A DNA stretch of 64,000 nt from Bacteriovoracaceae bacterium (GCA_023701435.1 JAMPXB010000014.1:24858-88857); one strand, 5' to 3'. Shown: positions 35,608 through 45,152, counted from the stretch's first letter. The notes: generated from the sequence alone by a model not told the origin. A program made the numbers and translations.

Positions 35608-37296
35608 TTGAATAATTTCATGTCCCAGACCCTGCAGAACTTCGTCGATTTTTTCCGGTCGCTAGATATGACCAGAAGAATTGGATTGATCGTTGTGGCA
35701 GGCCTCCTGGTAGCTTCCATGACAGGAATTGTCGTATGGTCAAGCAAGACTGATTACAAAGTACTCTATACTGAGCTCACCAAAGATGATTCGGCTGTCA
35801 TCGCCCGGATGCTGGAAGAAGGAAAAATTTCTTACCAGGTCAAGGACGACGGTAAAACCATCATGGTGCCGGAAGATCAGGTTGAAATCTGGAGACTCGA
35901 GATTGCCAAAAAAGGCGTTAACTTCACCGGCACTGTCGGTTATGAAGTCTTTGATAAACAGGCCTTCGGTACAACCTCCTTCGTTCAGAAAATTAATAAG
36001 CAGCGTGCCCTTGAAGGTGAGTTGGTTAAGACCATTATGCACATTAAGGGTGTGACTCGTGCCCGTATCCACTTATCTATTCCTGAATCTTCTCCATTCG
36101 TCTCTGAGCGAAAGCCACCAGGAGCATCGGTTGTCCTTGATGTAGAGCGCGGTGTAACTATGACGGGTGATGAAGTAAAAGGCATTCAGTCTCTCGTCAG
36201 TTCTTCTGTTGATGGTATGCGTTCTCATAATGTTGTCGTTATTGATTCTCGTGGTAAAAAGCTATCTGAGAACGATGGGGATAACATGTCTACGGAGACT
36301 GCTAACCGCATCGCTCTCGAGACCAAGTTAAACTCACAATATGAAAAGAAAGTGGAAGAAATTCTTTCCCGTGTTATCGGTGAAGGAAAGGTCATTGCAA
36401 AAGTGGCCTTAAAAATGGATTTCACTGAAAAGTTTGAAACGCAAACGACCTATGATTCAGAAAATGCAGCGGTTGTTTCGGAAGTTCGTAATGAACAGAA
36501 AATGGTGGGGGTAAGACCTTCACCTCAAGGTATTCCTGGAGCACGTTCTAACCTGCCGGGTGAAGCCCCTCAGCCGGGAATTCCTGAAACTCGTAATGAT
36601 GTGGATAAGTCCCTGGTTACCAGAAATATGGCCGTACCAACAGTGGTCACCAAGTCAAAGAAGCCAACAGCGGAAATCTCCAGTATGTCGGTTGCAGTGA
36701 TGGTTGACGGCAAGAAGGTGCCGGTTCTGGCAAAAGATGGCACTCCGATGGTCAATGAAGACGGAGTTAATGTTACTAAGTATCAGGCATGGTCACAGGA
36801 AGAATTGCAAAACTTCCAGCAGATCGTGGGTTCAGCTCTCGGTATCAATCTGAGCAGAGGTGATAAACTCGTTATCAAGAACATGGAATTTGCCAAAGAA
36901 GATCTGTCGGAAATGGAAGCTATCATGAGAGCGCGTGAGAACCGCGAGCTTATGAAAAATATCACTAAGTACTTGATGATCGGTGCTATAATTTCATTAT
37001 TCTTCTTCATGGTTGTTCGTCCTTTCATCCAGTGGCTTACAGAGAACTCGGTTGAATCGATTGAAGACTTTCTTCCTAAGACCATTGAGGAATTAGAGAA
37101 GATTCAGGCCAATCAACGCCTGCCGGGTCTTGAAGATGTCCTTCCTTCAATTGAGGACAAGCTTAACCCTGAAAAGATTGAAGGGAATATGTTGCGAGAA
37201 AAAATTATTTCTCTTGTGGAGGCCAACCCTGGTAAAGCAGCTCAGGTCATCCATGAAATGATACATGTCGCTGATACACATAAAGAGATTGCGTAA
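35608..37296 (+). CDS. fliF: Flagellar MS-ring protein FliF
   Basis: A 562-residue FliF with two membrane helices (about residues 22-44 and 455-475). The ring-building motif LYTELTKDDSAVIARMLEE and EGELVKTIMHIKGVTRARIHLSIPE lie between them, with a cytoplasmic FliG-binding tail. The start is TTG 35608 with AGGAGG 5 nt before it; an ATG 12 bases on is second choice. It forms the MS/C ring platform of the motor. Confidence 0.96.
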   Translation: MNNFMSQTLQNFVDFFRSLDMTRRIGLIVVAGLLVASMTGIVVWSSKTDYKVLYTELTKDDSAVIARMLEEGKISYQVKDDGKTIMVPEDQVEIWRLEIAKKGVNFTGTVGYEVFDKQAFGTTSFVQKINKQRALEGELVKTIMHIKGVTRARIHLSIPESSPFVSERKPPGASVVLDVERGVTMTGDEVKGIQSLVSSSVDGMRSHNVVVIDSRGKKLSENDGDNMSTETANRIALETKLNSQYEKKVEEILSRVIGEGKVIAKVALKMDFTEKFETQTTYDSENAAVVSEVRNEQKMVGVRPSPQGIPGARSNLPGEAPQPGIPETRNDVDKSLVTRNMAVPTVVTKSKKPTAEISSMSVAVMVDGKKVPVLAKDGTPMVNEDGVNVTKYQAWSQEELQNFQQIVGSALGINLSRGDKLVIKNMEFAKEDLSEMEAIMRARENRELMKNITKYLMIGAIISLFFFMVVRPFIQWLTENSVESIEDFLPKTIEELEKIQANQRLPGLEDVLPSIEDKLNPEKIEGNMLREKIISLVEANPGKAAQVIHEMIHVADTHKEIA

Positions 37297-37309
37297 GTAG
37301 GAGTTGATC

Positions 37310-38347
37310 GTGGCCGAAGATAATAAATCATTAGAACCTGATGTGCAGTATGCGCTGTTGTCAGGACAGGAGAAAGCAGCAATCCTTCTTTCTGCTTTGG
37401 GGCCCACGACCACCAAGCTTATTTTTAAGCATATGAAAGACAATGATGTTAAACGAATGATTAATACCATGTCCTCGCTCTCAAAATCTCCCATCTGGAT
37501 GGTTAAAAAAGTTCTGGAAGAATTCTATTCTGCCATTAATGAAGACTCTGAACTTCTCTTCTCTGAAAACAAGGGTCGCGACTTTATTCTGGGAACGCTG
37601 GGTGAAGACCGCGCCAAGCAGCTCCTTGGTCAGATCGTTGACGTCGGTCAGTCCAATACGCTTGAATCGCTGGAGCTGGTTGATACCAGAACTCTTGCGA
37701 ACTTCCTGATCAATGAACATCCGCAAACGATTGCCTTGATTTGTGCTCACTTGCCGGTAGAAAAGAAAGTGGATGTTTTGAGAAAACTTCCGGAAGGTCT
37801 CCAGGCAGAAGTTGTTCTTCGTGTGGCCAACCTCGACTTCGTCTCTCCGGAGCTGATTGCCCAATTGGATGACGTTCTTAAGACCGAGCTCTCAACTCTC
37901 GGTTCGATTGATACTCAACAGCTTGGTGGTATTGAGCCTATTGCAGATATGCTCAACCTTATGGATAAGAATTCGGAGAAAAATATCATGGCACGAGTTG
38001 AGGAGAAAGATCCTGAGCTTGCCGAAGAAATCAGAAAACTCATGTTCGTCTTCGAAGATGTTATCTATGTGGACGATCGTGGTATCCAAGAGCTTCTTAA
38101 AATCGTTGATAACCAGAAATTGGTTATTGCTCTTAAGACTGCTCCTGATGATGTTAAATCAAAACTTTTCAAGAACATGTCAAACCGTGCGGCGACTCTT
38201 CTCAAAGAAGATCTCGATGCCATGGGGCCTACGAAGATTTCCGATGTGGAGAAGGCTCAACAGGAAATCGTTCAGCAGCTTAAAGACCTTGAAACGAAAG
38301 GTAAGGCGATTATTTCCCGTGGTGGCGAGGGCGAGGCGTTCGTCTAA
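37310..38347 (+). CDS. fliG: Flagellar motor switch protein FliG
   Basis: A 345-residue FliG with N, middle (HPQTIALICAHLPVEKKVDVLRKLPEG, EHPQ motif) and C-terminal domains, including FVFEDVIYVDDRGIQELLKIVDNQ and the torque helix region KLFKNMSNRAATLLKEDLDAMGP. It couples the stator to rotor rotation and switching. GTG 37310 is preferred over TTG 37304, because AGGAG then sits 6 nt upstream. Confidence 0.96.
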   Translation: MAEDNKSLEPDVQYALLSGQEKAAILLSALGPTTTKLIFKHMKDNDVKRMINTMSSLSKSPIWMVKKVLEEFYSAINEDSELLFSENKGRDFILGTLGEDRAKQLLGQIVDVGQSNTLESLELVDTRTLANFLINEHPQTIALICAHLPVEKKVDVLRKLPEGLQAEVVLRVANLDFVSPELIAQLDDVLKTELSTLGSIDTQQLGGIEPIADMLNLMDKNSEKNIMARVEEKDPELAEEIRKLMFVFEDVIYVDDRGIQELLKIVDNQKLVIALKTAPDDVKSKLFKNMSNRAATLLKEDLDAMGPTKISDVEKAQQEIVQQLKDLETKGKAIISRGGEGEAFV

Positions 38348-38362
38348 AAGGTTTAGTTTTAA

Positions 38363-39166
38363 ATGCAAAAGTATCGTCAAACTGAAATTAAAACTTTTGA
38401 ATTCGCTGATCTTCAGGGAACTCATGTCGTATCCCAGACTCAGTTTCAATCTTTTGAATTTAAAACCCTCGACGGCAAACCTGTAACAACCGACAAAGTG
38501 ACAGAAGAAGAAATCCGCCTGGAGAGAAAATTCGCCCAAAAAAATAACTTCAAAGTAGACGACATTGTCCGTGATCGCCGGGGTCAATCCCGTCAGGAGC
38601 AGAATGATCTGGAAGAAAAAATCCAGATCGAAGTAAAAAAGCGGCTGGAAGAGGCTTATCAGGAAGCTTACCAGCAAGGCCTTGAGCAAGGACGGGAAGA
38701 GGGCAAAGAAGCTGCTCAAGCCGAGTATCATGAGCAGTTGGGACAGAAAGTTGAAGAATTTACCCAAGTCATTTCTCAGGTTCAGGCACAATCAGGAAAG
38801 ATCCTGGAAAAAAATCGTATGGAAATCTATGATTTCGTAAAACGCTTCACTAAGTGGATTGTGCTGAAAGAAATTAACGAAAAAGTTTACCTGGAAACCC
38901 TGCTGGAAAAATTGATTCTTGAACTCAATGTTCGAAAAAACCTCATCGTCAAAATCGGCAAGGCAAACTTTGAGCAGATGCCGGAAATTATCCAGACAGT
39001 TGAGTCCCGTTTAGGTCAGCTATCGAATGTACGGGTTGAAATTGTTCCGGAAATTAATCATCCAGGCATCATTCTGGAAAGTGAAAATGGCTTGATCGAC
39101 GGATCCATTGAGGGTGTTTTTAAAAACATCGACAAGATCTTCGAGCAGGTGACTCGCCATGAGTGA
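38363..39166 (+). CDS. fliH: Flagellar export ATPase regulator FliH
   Basis: A 267-residue FliH-like protein. A charged N-terminal third is followed by a coiled coil with the FliH-type QEAYQQGLEQGREEGKEAAQ glycine repeat, and the HrpE/YscL-like C-terminal domain. It is the stator-like partner of FliI and delivers it to the export gate. It overlaps fliI by 8 bases. Confidence 0.88.
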   Translation: MQKYRQTEIKTFEFADLQGTHVVSQTQFQSFEFKTLDGKPVTTDKVTEEEIRLERKFAQKNNFKVDDIVRDRRGQSRQEQNDLEEKIQIEVKKRLEEAYQEAYQQGLEQGREEGKEAAQAEYHEQLGQKVEEFTQVISQVQAQSGKILEKNRMEIYDFVKRFTKWIVLKEINEKVYLETLLEKLILELNVRKNLIVKIGKANFEQMPEIIQTVESRLGQLSNVRVEIVPEINHPGIILESENGLIDGSIEGVFKNIDKIFEQVTRHE

Positions 39167-40508
39167 TCTGAATCTTAATCAAATACTCCGTCATATTGAA
39201 AATAAAGTTCCCTATGAAAAAATAGGAAAGATTCTGGGTTCCCGGGGAATGGTGTATGAAGCTTCGGTCCCTCGCGCCGTCCTGGGCTCCAATGTCGAGT
39301 TTATTGCCGAAAATGGCGAGCGTTCGATGGGTGAAGTGGTGGCGATTCAGGGGCAAAACTGCATGGTTATGCCTTATAATGAAATCTCCGGCATTAACTC
39401 CGAAACAAAAATTCATTTAAAAGATGTGGTTACTGAAATCAGAATCTCTCCCAATATGTTGGGCCGAGTGATCGATTTTCAGGGAAATCCCATGGACAGC
39501 AAAGGACCGATTGAAGGCCCTTATGAAAAGCGCTCCATCTTTGGAACGCCATTAAATCCGCTCGATCGTCCACCCATCCGGGAACCACTGGACACCGGTA
39601 TCAATTCCATTAACTGCTTCATCACCGCCGGCAAAGGACAACGTCTGGCGATTATGGCCGGTTCAGGTGTCGGTAAGTCAGTGCTGATGGGTATGATTGC
39701 CCGAAACACCAACGCTGACATCAACGTGATTGCCCTGATTGGTGAGCGTGGACGAGAAGTTTTAGAATTTATCCAATCCGACTTGGGCGAAGAAGGTCTC
39801 AAGCGTTCAGTTGTGGTCGTGGCCACTTCTGATACCTCGGCGCTCATCAGAATGAAGGCTGCTTACACGGCAACCACTATTGCCGAATATTTCCGTGATC
39901 AGGGTCAAGACATCCTCTTGATGATGGATTCCATTACCCGTTTTGCTATGGCCAACCGTGAAATCGCTCTCTCTACAGGTGAGCCTCCTGGCCAGAAGGG
40001 ATACACGCCAAGTGTATTTGCGAAACTGCCAAAGCTCATGGAGCGGGCAGGTACCAAAAAAGGTGCTGGTTCCATCACAGGAATCTATACCGTGTTAGTT
40101 GAGGGTGGTGATATGGATGAGCCGATCGCCGATGCCGTCCGAGGTATTTCTGATGGTCACATCGTGCTATCCCGACAGCTTGCTGCCAGAAACCATTATC
40201 CGGCCATTGATGTTCTCGCTTCTATTTCCCGGGTAATGCCGAAAGTTTCTACTAAAGAACATAAAATAGTTGCCTCTCACTTACGCGATCTTCTTGCCGC
40301 CTATAAAGAGTCGGAAGACCTGATCACCGTTGGTGCTTATGCCCGCGGTTCAAATCCCAAGGTGGATAAGGCCATTGTTATTTACGATGACCTGATCAAT
40401 TTACTGCGGCAGCAGGTAGAAGAGTCTTACACCATAGATGAGCTTTTTGACCGCATGCTGGAGATCGCCCGCAAGGCCGAAGGTTCCGTGGACCCAAGTC
40501 TTAGATAA
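39159..40508 (+). CDS. fliI: Flagellum-specific export ATPase FliI
   Basis: A 449-residue FliI: Walker A GSGVGKS around 168-174, GERGREVLEF, SITRFAMANREIAL and PPGQKGYTPSVFAKLPKLMERAG, all F1-beta-like type III export ATPase motifs. It energises unloading of flagellar export substrates with FliH and FliJ. It starts within the fliH 3-prime end and shares TAATG with fliJ. Confidence 0.97.
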   Translation: MSDLNLNQILRHIENKVPYEKIGKILGSRGMVYEASVPRAVLGSNVEFIAENGERSMGEVVAIQGQNCMVMPYNEISGINSETKIHLKDVVTEIRISPNMLGRVIDFQGNPMDSKGPIEGPYEKRSIFGTPLNPLDRPPIREPLDTGINSINCFITAGKGQRLAIMAGSGVGKSVLMGMIARNTNADINVIALIGERGREVLEFIQSDLGEEGLKRSVVVVATSDTSALIRMKAAYTATTIAEYFRDQGQDILLMMDSITRFAMANREIALSTGEPPGQKGYTPSVFAKLPKLMERAGTKKGAGSITGIYTVLVEGGDMDEPIADAVRGISDGHIVLSRQLAARNHYPAIDVLASISRVMPKVSTKEHKIVASHLRDLLAAYKESEDLITVGAYARGSNPKVDKAIVIYDDLINLLRQQVEESYTIDELFDRMLEIARKAEGSVDPSLR

Positions 40509-40960
40509 TGAAAAAATATACATTCCGGTTAGAGCCGGTATTGAAATTAAGAAAGCTGAAAGAAGAAAACTGCAGAATGGAGTTGGGACAACTGTTGTCG
40601 GATCTTAACAAGATTGAAGATCAACTTCAGCACGACAAAAATGAAATAGATAATTACTATAAGATCCAGGAAGGGGCGATGAAGTCCGGGGGCGTTCGCG
40701 CCGGCCAATTGCAGGCCTTCCCGATGCTAGTTGCCGCCAAAGAACGAAACATTGAATTATTACTCCGGGATAAGAAAAGACAAGAAGACCGGATCGCTCA
40801 AAAAAAGCAGGAATTGGCTCAACTTAAGGGAGACCTTAAAGTGATGGAGAACCTGAAAGAAAAAAATTACGATGAATATCGTAAAGCCTTTAATAAAGAA
40901 GTGGACCAGAAAGTTGAAGAACAAACGCAGAACTGGTTGCAGCACAAGGACAAGAGATGA
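40508..40960 (+). CDS. fliJ: Flagellar export chaperone FliJ
   Basis: A 150-residue, almost wholly coiled-coil protein starting KKYTFRLEPVLKLRKLKEE, the FliJ opening. It is the central stalk of the FliI ring. It overlaps fliI by one base and motE by four (ATGA). Confidence 0.87.
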   Translation: MKKYTFRLEPVLKLRKLKEENCRMELGQLLSDLNKIEDQLQHDKNEIDNYYKIQEGAMKSGGVRAGQLQAFPMLVAAKERNIELLLRDKKRQEDRIAQKKQELAQLKGDLKVMENLKEKNYDEYRKAFNKEVDQKVEEQTQNWLQHKDKR

Positions 40961-41481
40961 AAACGTTTTTAATTCTAATGACCCTTTTTACAACGGCCGA
41001 GGTTCTTGCTGCCAAGACCTATACCGAAGAAGAATTCATCAAAAAGGTGAACCAAGAAGTTAAAAGCAAAGTTGATTCCATCAAAAATAAATCAGTCTCT
41101 GACCTCACTAAAGAGCTTCTTGATAAAGAAGAAAAGTTAAAGTTACGAGAACTGGAGCTGCAAAAGCGGCAGGATTCACTAAGGGTCACTGAAGACGATA
41201 TCGCCAAGAGATATGCTGATCTCTCAGAAAGACAAAGAAACTTCATCGGATGTGTAGATAAGAACGAAGATGAAAGCAAGGCCCGCATCGGTCAGTTAGT
41301 CGAGATGGTTTCGAATATGAAGCCACAAAAGGCTGCTGAAGTATTGTCCGTTCAGGATTCAGATATCGCCGTTAAAATTCTCCAAATGATTGATGCCAAG
41401 AAAGCTTCAAAGATTTTCAATTTCATGGAGAAAGATATTTCGGCTAAGCTTCAGAAGCAGTATCTTTTGATGAAGAAATAG
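40957..41481 (+). CDS. MotE-like periplasmic flagellar protein
   Basis: A 174-residue protein with a signal peptide (ends EVLA), a coiled coil (about 25-95) and a C-terminal MgtE-N-like helical part: MVSNMKPQKAAEVLSVQDSDIAVKILQMIDAKKASKIFNFM. This is the MotE/FliJ-associated family found after fliJ; MotE is a chaperone of the stator partner MotC. The last 38 bases overlap the RAYT transposase gene on the other strand, so the C-terminal end may have been altered by that insertion. Confidence 0.82.
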   Translation: MKTFLILMTLFTTAEVLAAKTYTEEEFIKKVNQEVKSKVDSIKNKSVSDLTKELLDKEEKLKLRELELQKRQDSLRVTEDDIAKRYADLSERQRNFIGCVDKNEDESKARIGQLVEMVSNMKPQKAAEVLSVQDSDIAVKILQMIDAKKASKIFNFMEKDISAKLQKQYLLMKK

Positions 41482-41995
41482 TTCTTAAAAGCCAACAAGA
41501 TCCACTCTGAACTTTCTTTGTAAATTTCAAATCTAATTTTCCCCTGTGCTTAATGTCGTTACCCAAAACGTAAGTAACGGCATTGCTGACTTCCGTCGGT
41601 GTCCTCAGCACATGGAGATGATAGCGCTCAATTTGGATAGATCCTTTGCCCATTCTTTTTACAATAGTGTTAGTCAGTGAACGCATCCCTTTGATCAAAG
41701 ACTCGTTATGGGGAGATTCTACGATGATGTGGACGTGGTTAGACTGTAAGGTGTAGTGGGTAACTTTAAGTTCGTGTCGGTAGGCATTTTTAATTCCTAT
41801 TTCTAATATCTCCAGAACTTTGTTAGTGCGAATAAAGGCTTTGTATTTAAAGTTTATGTGGAGAGGTGTGTAGGCGTTTATTTTCTCTCTCGTCCTGTGG
41901 GCCACGCCTTTGCTATGTAGTCTTGGGCGGCCACTGTTGGGGCGACGTCCTCCGTGTTTTCCCTTGTAGAGATCGAGTGATAATTGTTTTTTCAT
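41444..41995 (-). CDS. REP-associated tyrosine (Y1, IS200-like) transposase, probably C-terminally altered
   Basis: A 183-residue Y1_Tnp protein. A GGRRPNSGRPRL basic start is followed by the HUH motif (NHVHIIVE) and the tyrosine region ERYHLHVLRTPTEVSNAVTYVLGN, the RAYT subtype common in deltaproteobacterial-type genomes. These single-strand transposases act on REP palindromes and are often domesticated. The usual C-terminal WLLR-x-GW-rich tail changes after SCWLLR into ISSSKDTASEA, which is antisense motE sequence. Chosen start: ATG 41995; longer frames would read through the 23-bp repeats. It interrupts the flagellar operon. Confidence 0.85.
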   Translation of the reverse strand: MKKQLSLDLYKGKHGGRRPNSGRPRLHSKGVAHRTREKINAYTPLHINFKYKAFIRTNKVLEILEIGIKNAYRHELKVTHYTLQSNHVHIIVESPHNESLIKGMRSLTNTIVKRMGKGSIQIERYHLHVLRTPTEVSNAVTYVLGNDIKHRGKLDLKFTKKVQSGSCWLLRTISSSKDTASEA

Positions 41996-42058
41996 GATTT
42001 GTTTTTGGCAGAAGATGTTGAGGATTGCGAGGTTGTTGGTAATGGTTGAGACGAGAAA

Positions 42059-42217
42059 TTCGCTCTTGAAAAGGGCAGAGGTTTGTTCTTGAAAAAGGCA
42101 CAGGTTCGCTCTTGAAAAAGGCACGATTCGTTCTTGAAAATAGCAATGGTTCGCTCTTGAAAAAGGCAGAGGTCCACTCTTGAAAAGGGCAGAGGTTCAT
42201 TCTTAAAAAAGGAACAT
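42059..42217. repeat. Seven-unit 23-bp tandem repeat upstream of the transposase
   Basis: Units start at 42059, 42082, 42105, 42127, 42150, 42173 and 42196. The plus-strand core is CTCTTGAAAAAGGCAGAGG. Units 1-6 vary at a few positions, unit 3 is 22 bp, and the last is degenerate. The repeat has no stop codon on the minus strand in any frame, so several spurious frames read through it. It is not a CRISPR, since there are no spacers. Confidence 0.9.
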
Positions 42218-42491
42218 ACCCATTCCCTCAAAAAAACCTCCAATCTTTCCCCGAAACAACAATGCCACCCTGAAAAAAAACTACCAATTCACCCCCCATC
42301 CAGGTCAAACAACCAGTTATCCACCCATTTCCCTAAACAAATAGGTAAACCTTGCCATTTTTCAGGGAATCTTTTGCCGTTTTCAAGATAATTCTAAAGG
42401 TTTTGGAATATCTTGCCCGGCTTTAAAAACATGGAGAAAGTGTGGAAGAATAGAGTGGTAGGACCACTAAGCAATAACAGCTAAGGCGTAA
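42218..42491 (+). promoter_or_regulatory. Leader of the fliK operon with three 13-bp direct repeats
   Basis: No gene is visible. GGTAAACCTTGCC (42344-42356), GGAATCTTTTGCC (42366-42378) and GGAATATCTTGCC (42405-42417) share GG-A-x5-TTGCC. They look like regulator sites. GG and GC are 8 bases apart, not 10, so they are not sigma-54 promoters. A short dyad GTGGT-AGG-ACCAC follows near 42454-42466. Confidence 0.45.
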
Positions 42492-43733
42492 ATGATTCAG
42501 GCTTCACAAATTAAAATGAACGAACCAAAAGCACTCAAGGGTGCTGAAGGTAAGAATCAGAATTTAGCGAATGCTTTAAAGGGTCAAGAAGGCTCGGCTG
42601 AGGCACAAGCATTTGCTTCTGAACTTGAATTAAGTTTGGCGGTGGAAGGCGAAACGAAGGCAGCAGAACAAGCACCTAAAGGTGAAGCAACTGCAGTGGA
42701 ACTGGCGCCAATTGAAGTAGCAGCTGAACAAGTTCTTCAGATGCCTTCATCATTAATCAAATCAGAAGATAACACTGACACAGCTTCTCCAAAAGTTTTT
42801 GATCCGGCCCTTACTAAAGGTGTCGAGAAGCTTATCCAACCTAAAACATCAGCAGTGCCATTAACGGATGCTCAGGTTTTAGAGCTGGCAAATGGTGAAG
42901 TTCAGGCAACAGAAATCAAGGGTGAGATCGCTCAGGCGATGCTTAAGACTCCAAATATTGCTGACGCCGCTAATGGCCGCGCTCCATCGATTGATTTTGC
43001 TAAAACAGAAATTGATCCACAGCTTATGAATATGGAAGATTTTGTTGCCCAGAAGAATTTGGCGAACAAAAAAGCTCTTCCTCATGCTTATGGCATGAAA
43101 GCGATGCCTGAATCTCAGCAGAAGATGGTGCTGGAAAATGGACTTAAGTCGACTCAGGTTATTCAGGAAACTACTGCTGTTGATGGATCTCCAGTCAATT
43201 CTCAGCAGTTCATTCTAAACATCATGAATGAGCAGGGAACTCCTCAGACCAATGAAACTCAGGCAGCTCCTAAGGTTTTTGATATGTCTAATATCAAGAC
43301 CACTAATACCAATCAGATCATCGATCAAATCACTAATTATGTAGTTCAGGCGAAGACCGCCAGCGAACCTACAGTTAATATGCGGATTAAGCATGATGAA
43401 CTCGGCATGATTGACATCACTGTCAGTAAGTCTGGTGTGAATCATGAGTCGATTGCTGTCAACATCGGAACTCACACTGCAGAAGGGAAGAACTTCTTCC
43501 AGCAGAACTCAAAAGATCTTCTTACGCACTTAACGAGTGCGGGCATGAATATTTCTGACGTGAAAGTGGAAACTCCAACACAATTAGCGAAGAACGATTT
43601 TGACTTCGGCTCACAATCTGGCAGAAACCAGCAGGGATCTGAAAAGCAATTTGGTTCTGAACAGAATCAGCGTCGCCATGAGCAGGAGCGTCGACAGGAT
43701 CTTTGGAAACTTCTTAACAAGGAAGCAGCCTAA
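42492..43733 (+). CDS. fliK: Flagellar hook-length control protein FliK
   Basis: A 413-residue protein. The N-terminal two thirds are low-complexity, rich in Ala, Glu and Gln. The C-terminal domain (about 285-370: MRIKHDELGMIDITVSKSG... LTHLTSAGMNISDVKV) is the FliK switch domain. It measures hook length and triggers the export specificity switch. It shares TAATG with flgD. Confidence 0.88.
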   Translation: MIQASQIKMNEPKALKGAEGKNQNLANALKGQEGSAEAQAFASELELSLAVEGETKAAEQAPKGEATAVELAPIEVAAEQVLQMPSSLIKSEDNTDTASPKVFDPALTKGVEKLIQPKTSAVPLTDAQVLELANGEVQATEIKGEIAQAMLKTPNIADAANGRAPSIDFAKTEIDPQLMNMEDFVAQKNLANKKALPHAYGMKAMPESQQKMVLENGLKSTQVIQETTAVDGSPVNSQQFILNIMNEQGTPQTNETQAAPKVFDMSNIKTTNTNQIIDQITNYVVQAKTASEPTVNMRIKHDELGMIDITVSKSGVNHESIAVNIGTHTAEGKNFFQQNSKDLLTHLTSAGMNISDVKVETPTQLAKNDFDFGSQSGRNQQGSEKQFGSEQNQRRHEQERRQDLWKLLNKEAA

Positions 43734-44668
43734 TGCCTGAAATCGGACGTCCAGTAACCCCCCAACAGCAAGCTTATGGTCAGGTCACAATGGGACCTAA
43801 AAGTCTTGCGGGTGGAACTAAAACAGATAAGCAGATCAGAGAAGACATCATCAATAAGGCCACTGGTTACAAGCCTAAGAATGAAGTTTTTAAAGAAGGC
43901 GCCCATAATCAAATGGGTAAGGATGAATTCCTGAAGCTTCTGACTTTCCAGCTTCAACACCAGGATCCGATGAATCCAATGGATCAGAGTAAGATGACTG
44001 GTGAACTTGCTCAGTTCTCTCAATTAGAGCAGCTTTCCAATTTAAATAAAAAGTTTGATGAGGGTAATAAGGCCCAGGGTGTTCAAGATAAGTTTTACGC
44101 GGCTTCATTTGTCGGTAAAAAAATTGTCACCACAGGCTCTTCTGTACATCTTAAAAATTCCGGCGATCCAGGTGACGTTCTTTTCAAGCTCGATGGTGAT
44201 GCTTCCAAAGTTATGGTGCGTATCCTTGATGAGAAAAATAACGTCATGGGTGAGATCTGGAAAGATGGTATGTCTCAAGGTTCACATCAAGTGACCTGGG
44301 ATGGTGTGGCCCTTGATGGTTCACCAGCAGTGAAGGGCACATATCGCACTCAAGTGAAAGCTTGGGACAATATGGGCAATGATGTTGCCACCAGAACTGA
44401 AGCAACAGGTGTCGTTCAATCGGTCACTTTTGATGAAGGCGAACCGGTTCTTACAGTAAATGGACAAAAAGTATTTTTGCGTGATGTTCAGAGTTTTCAT
44501 ACTGCTGACTCACAAACTCATACACAAAATGCAGTACAGGCAGTAAATTCCGGCTTGTCGGGGCAAAATGGTTCGATACAATTTAAGAATAACGCAGTTA
44601 ATGCGAAAAGTGTTCCAGCAGAGCAGGCGATGAACGCCTACTCCGAGAACCAAGGAATTTACGATTAA
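43733..44668 (+). CDS. flgD: Flagellar hook capping protein FlgD
   Basis: A 311-residue FlgD: N-terminal KDEFLKLLTFQLQHQDPMNPMDQSKMTGELAQFSQLEQ, then the FlgD Ig/tudor-like fold with VTWDGVALDGSPAVKGTY. The C-terminal extension of about 60 residues is longer than in enterics. It is the hook cap needed for FlgE polymerisation. Confidence 0.95.
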   Translation: MPEIGRPVTPQQQAYGQVTMGPKSLAGGTKTDKQIREDIINKATGYKPKNEVFKEGAHNQMGKDEFLKLLTFQLQHQDPMNPMDQSKMTGELAQFSQLEQLSNLNKKFDEGNKAQGVQDKFYAASFVGKKIVTTGSSVHLKNSGDPGDVLFKLDGDASKVMVRILDEKNNVMGEIWKDGMSQGSHQVTWDGVALDGSPAVKGTYRTQVKAWDNMGNDVATRTEATGVVQSVTFDEGEPVLTVNGQKVFLRDVQSFHTADSQTHTQNAVQAVNSGLSGQNGSIQFKNNAVNAKSVPAEQAMNAYSENQGIYD

Positions 44669-45105
44669 TGAGCAAGGCAATTAATTCATTCTTGATTCCT
44701 AACGTTTCTTCGCTTCCTTCTGATGTTCAGAAGGGGGACAAGGCAAACGCCCTTAAGCAGGGGGAGAAGAGCGAATTTAAAGGCTTGGTTGATCAGCTTT
44801 CCCAACAGGATCTTCGTCATCCGCAAGTTGGGGCTAAGCATGTTGGCCAAGATGTTAATGTTTCAACTCATGCAATGAAAAGATTGCAGGAGAGAAATAT
44901 AGAGCTTGATGGAAATGAGTACATGAAGCTTAAAGAAGCGATGGGTAAGTTACGTACCAAAGGCGGTCATGACTCTCTGGTGATTACAAATAAGGCGGCC
45001 TATGTCGTCGATGTGGATAAAAACACAGTTGTAACAGCAGTGGATAAGAACAGCATGAACGAGAACGTTTTTACCAAAATCGATTCGACGATCTTTATGA
45101 TGTAA
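44668..45105 (+). CDS. Flagellar operon protein (TIGR02530 type)
   Basis: A 145-residue protein of the short family found between flgD and flgE in many bacteria. STHAMKRLQERNIELDGNEYMKLKEAMGKL, SLVITNKAAYVVDV and N-VFTKIDSTIFM are its hallmarks. Biochemical role unknown. It overlaps the flgD stop by one base. A 138-base gap with a sigma-54 promoter follows. Confidence 0.9.
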   Translation: MSKAINSFLIPNVSSLPSDVQKGDKANALKQGEKSEFKGLVDQLSQQDLRHPQVGAKHVGQDVNVSTHAMKRLQERNIELDGNEYMKLKEAMGKLRTKGGHDSLVITNKAAYVVDVDKNTVVTAVDKNSMNENVFTKIDSTIFMM

Positions 45106-45152
45106 ATCTACTTAGGAGTGAGTAGAGAAACATAGGTGTTTTAATATTAATT

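Noticed and set aside
42059..42217. CRISPR array
   Set aside because: The units are contiguous 22-23-bp copies with no spacers and no cas genes nearby.
41913..42243. Minus-strand frames across the 23-bp repeats (two extra ORFs and the long N-terminus of the transposase)
   Set aside because: The repeat has no stop in any minus frame, so open frames arise automatically; no Shine-Dalgarno.
42344..42417. Sigma-54 promoters before fliK
   Set aside because: GG and GC are 8, not 10, bases apart in all three repeats.
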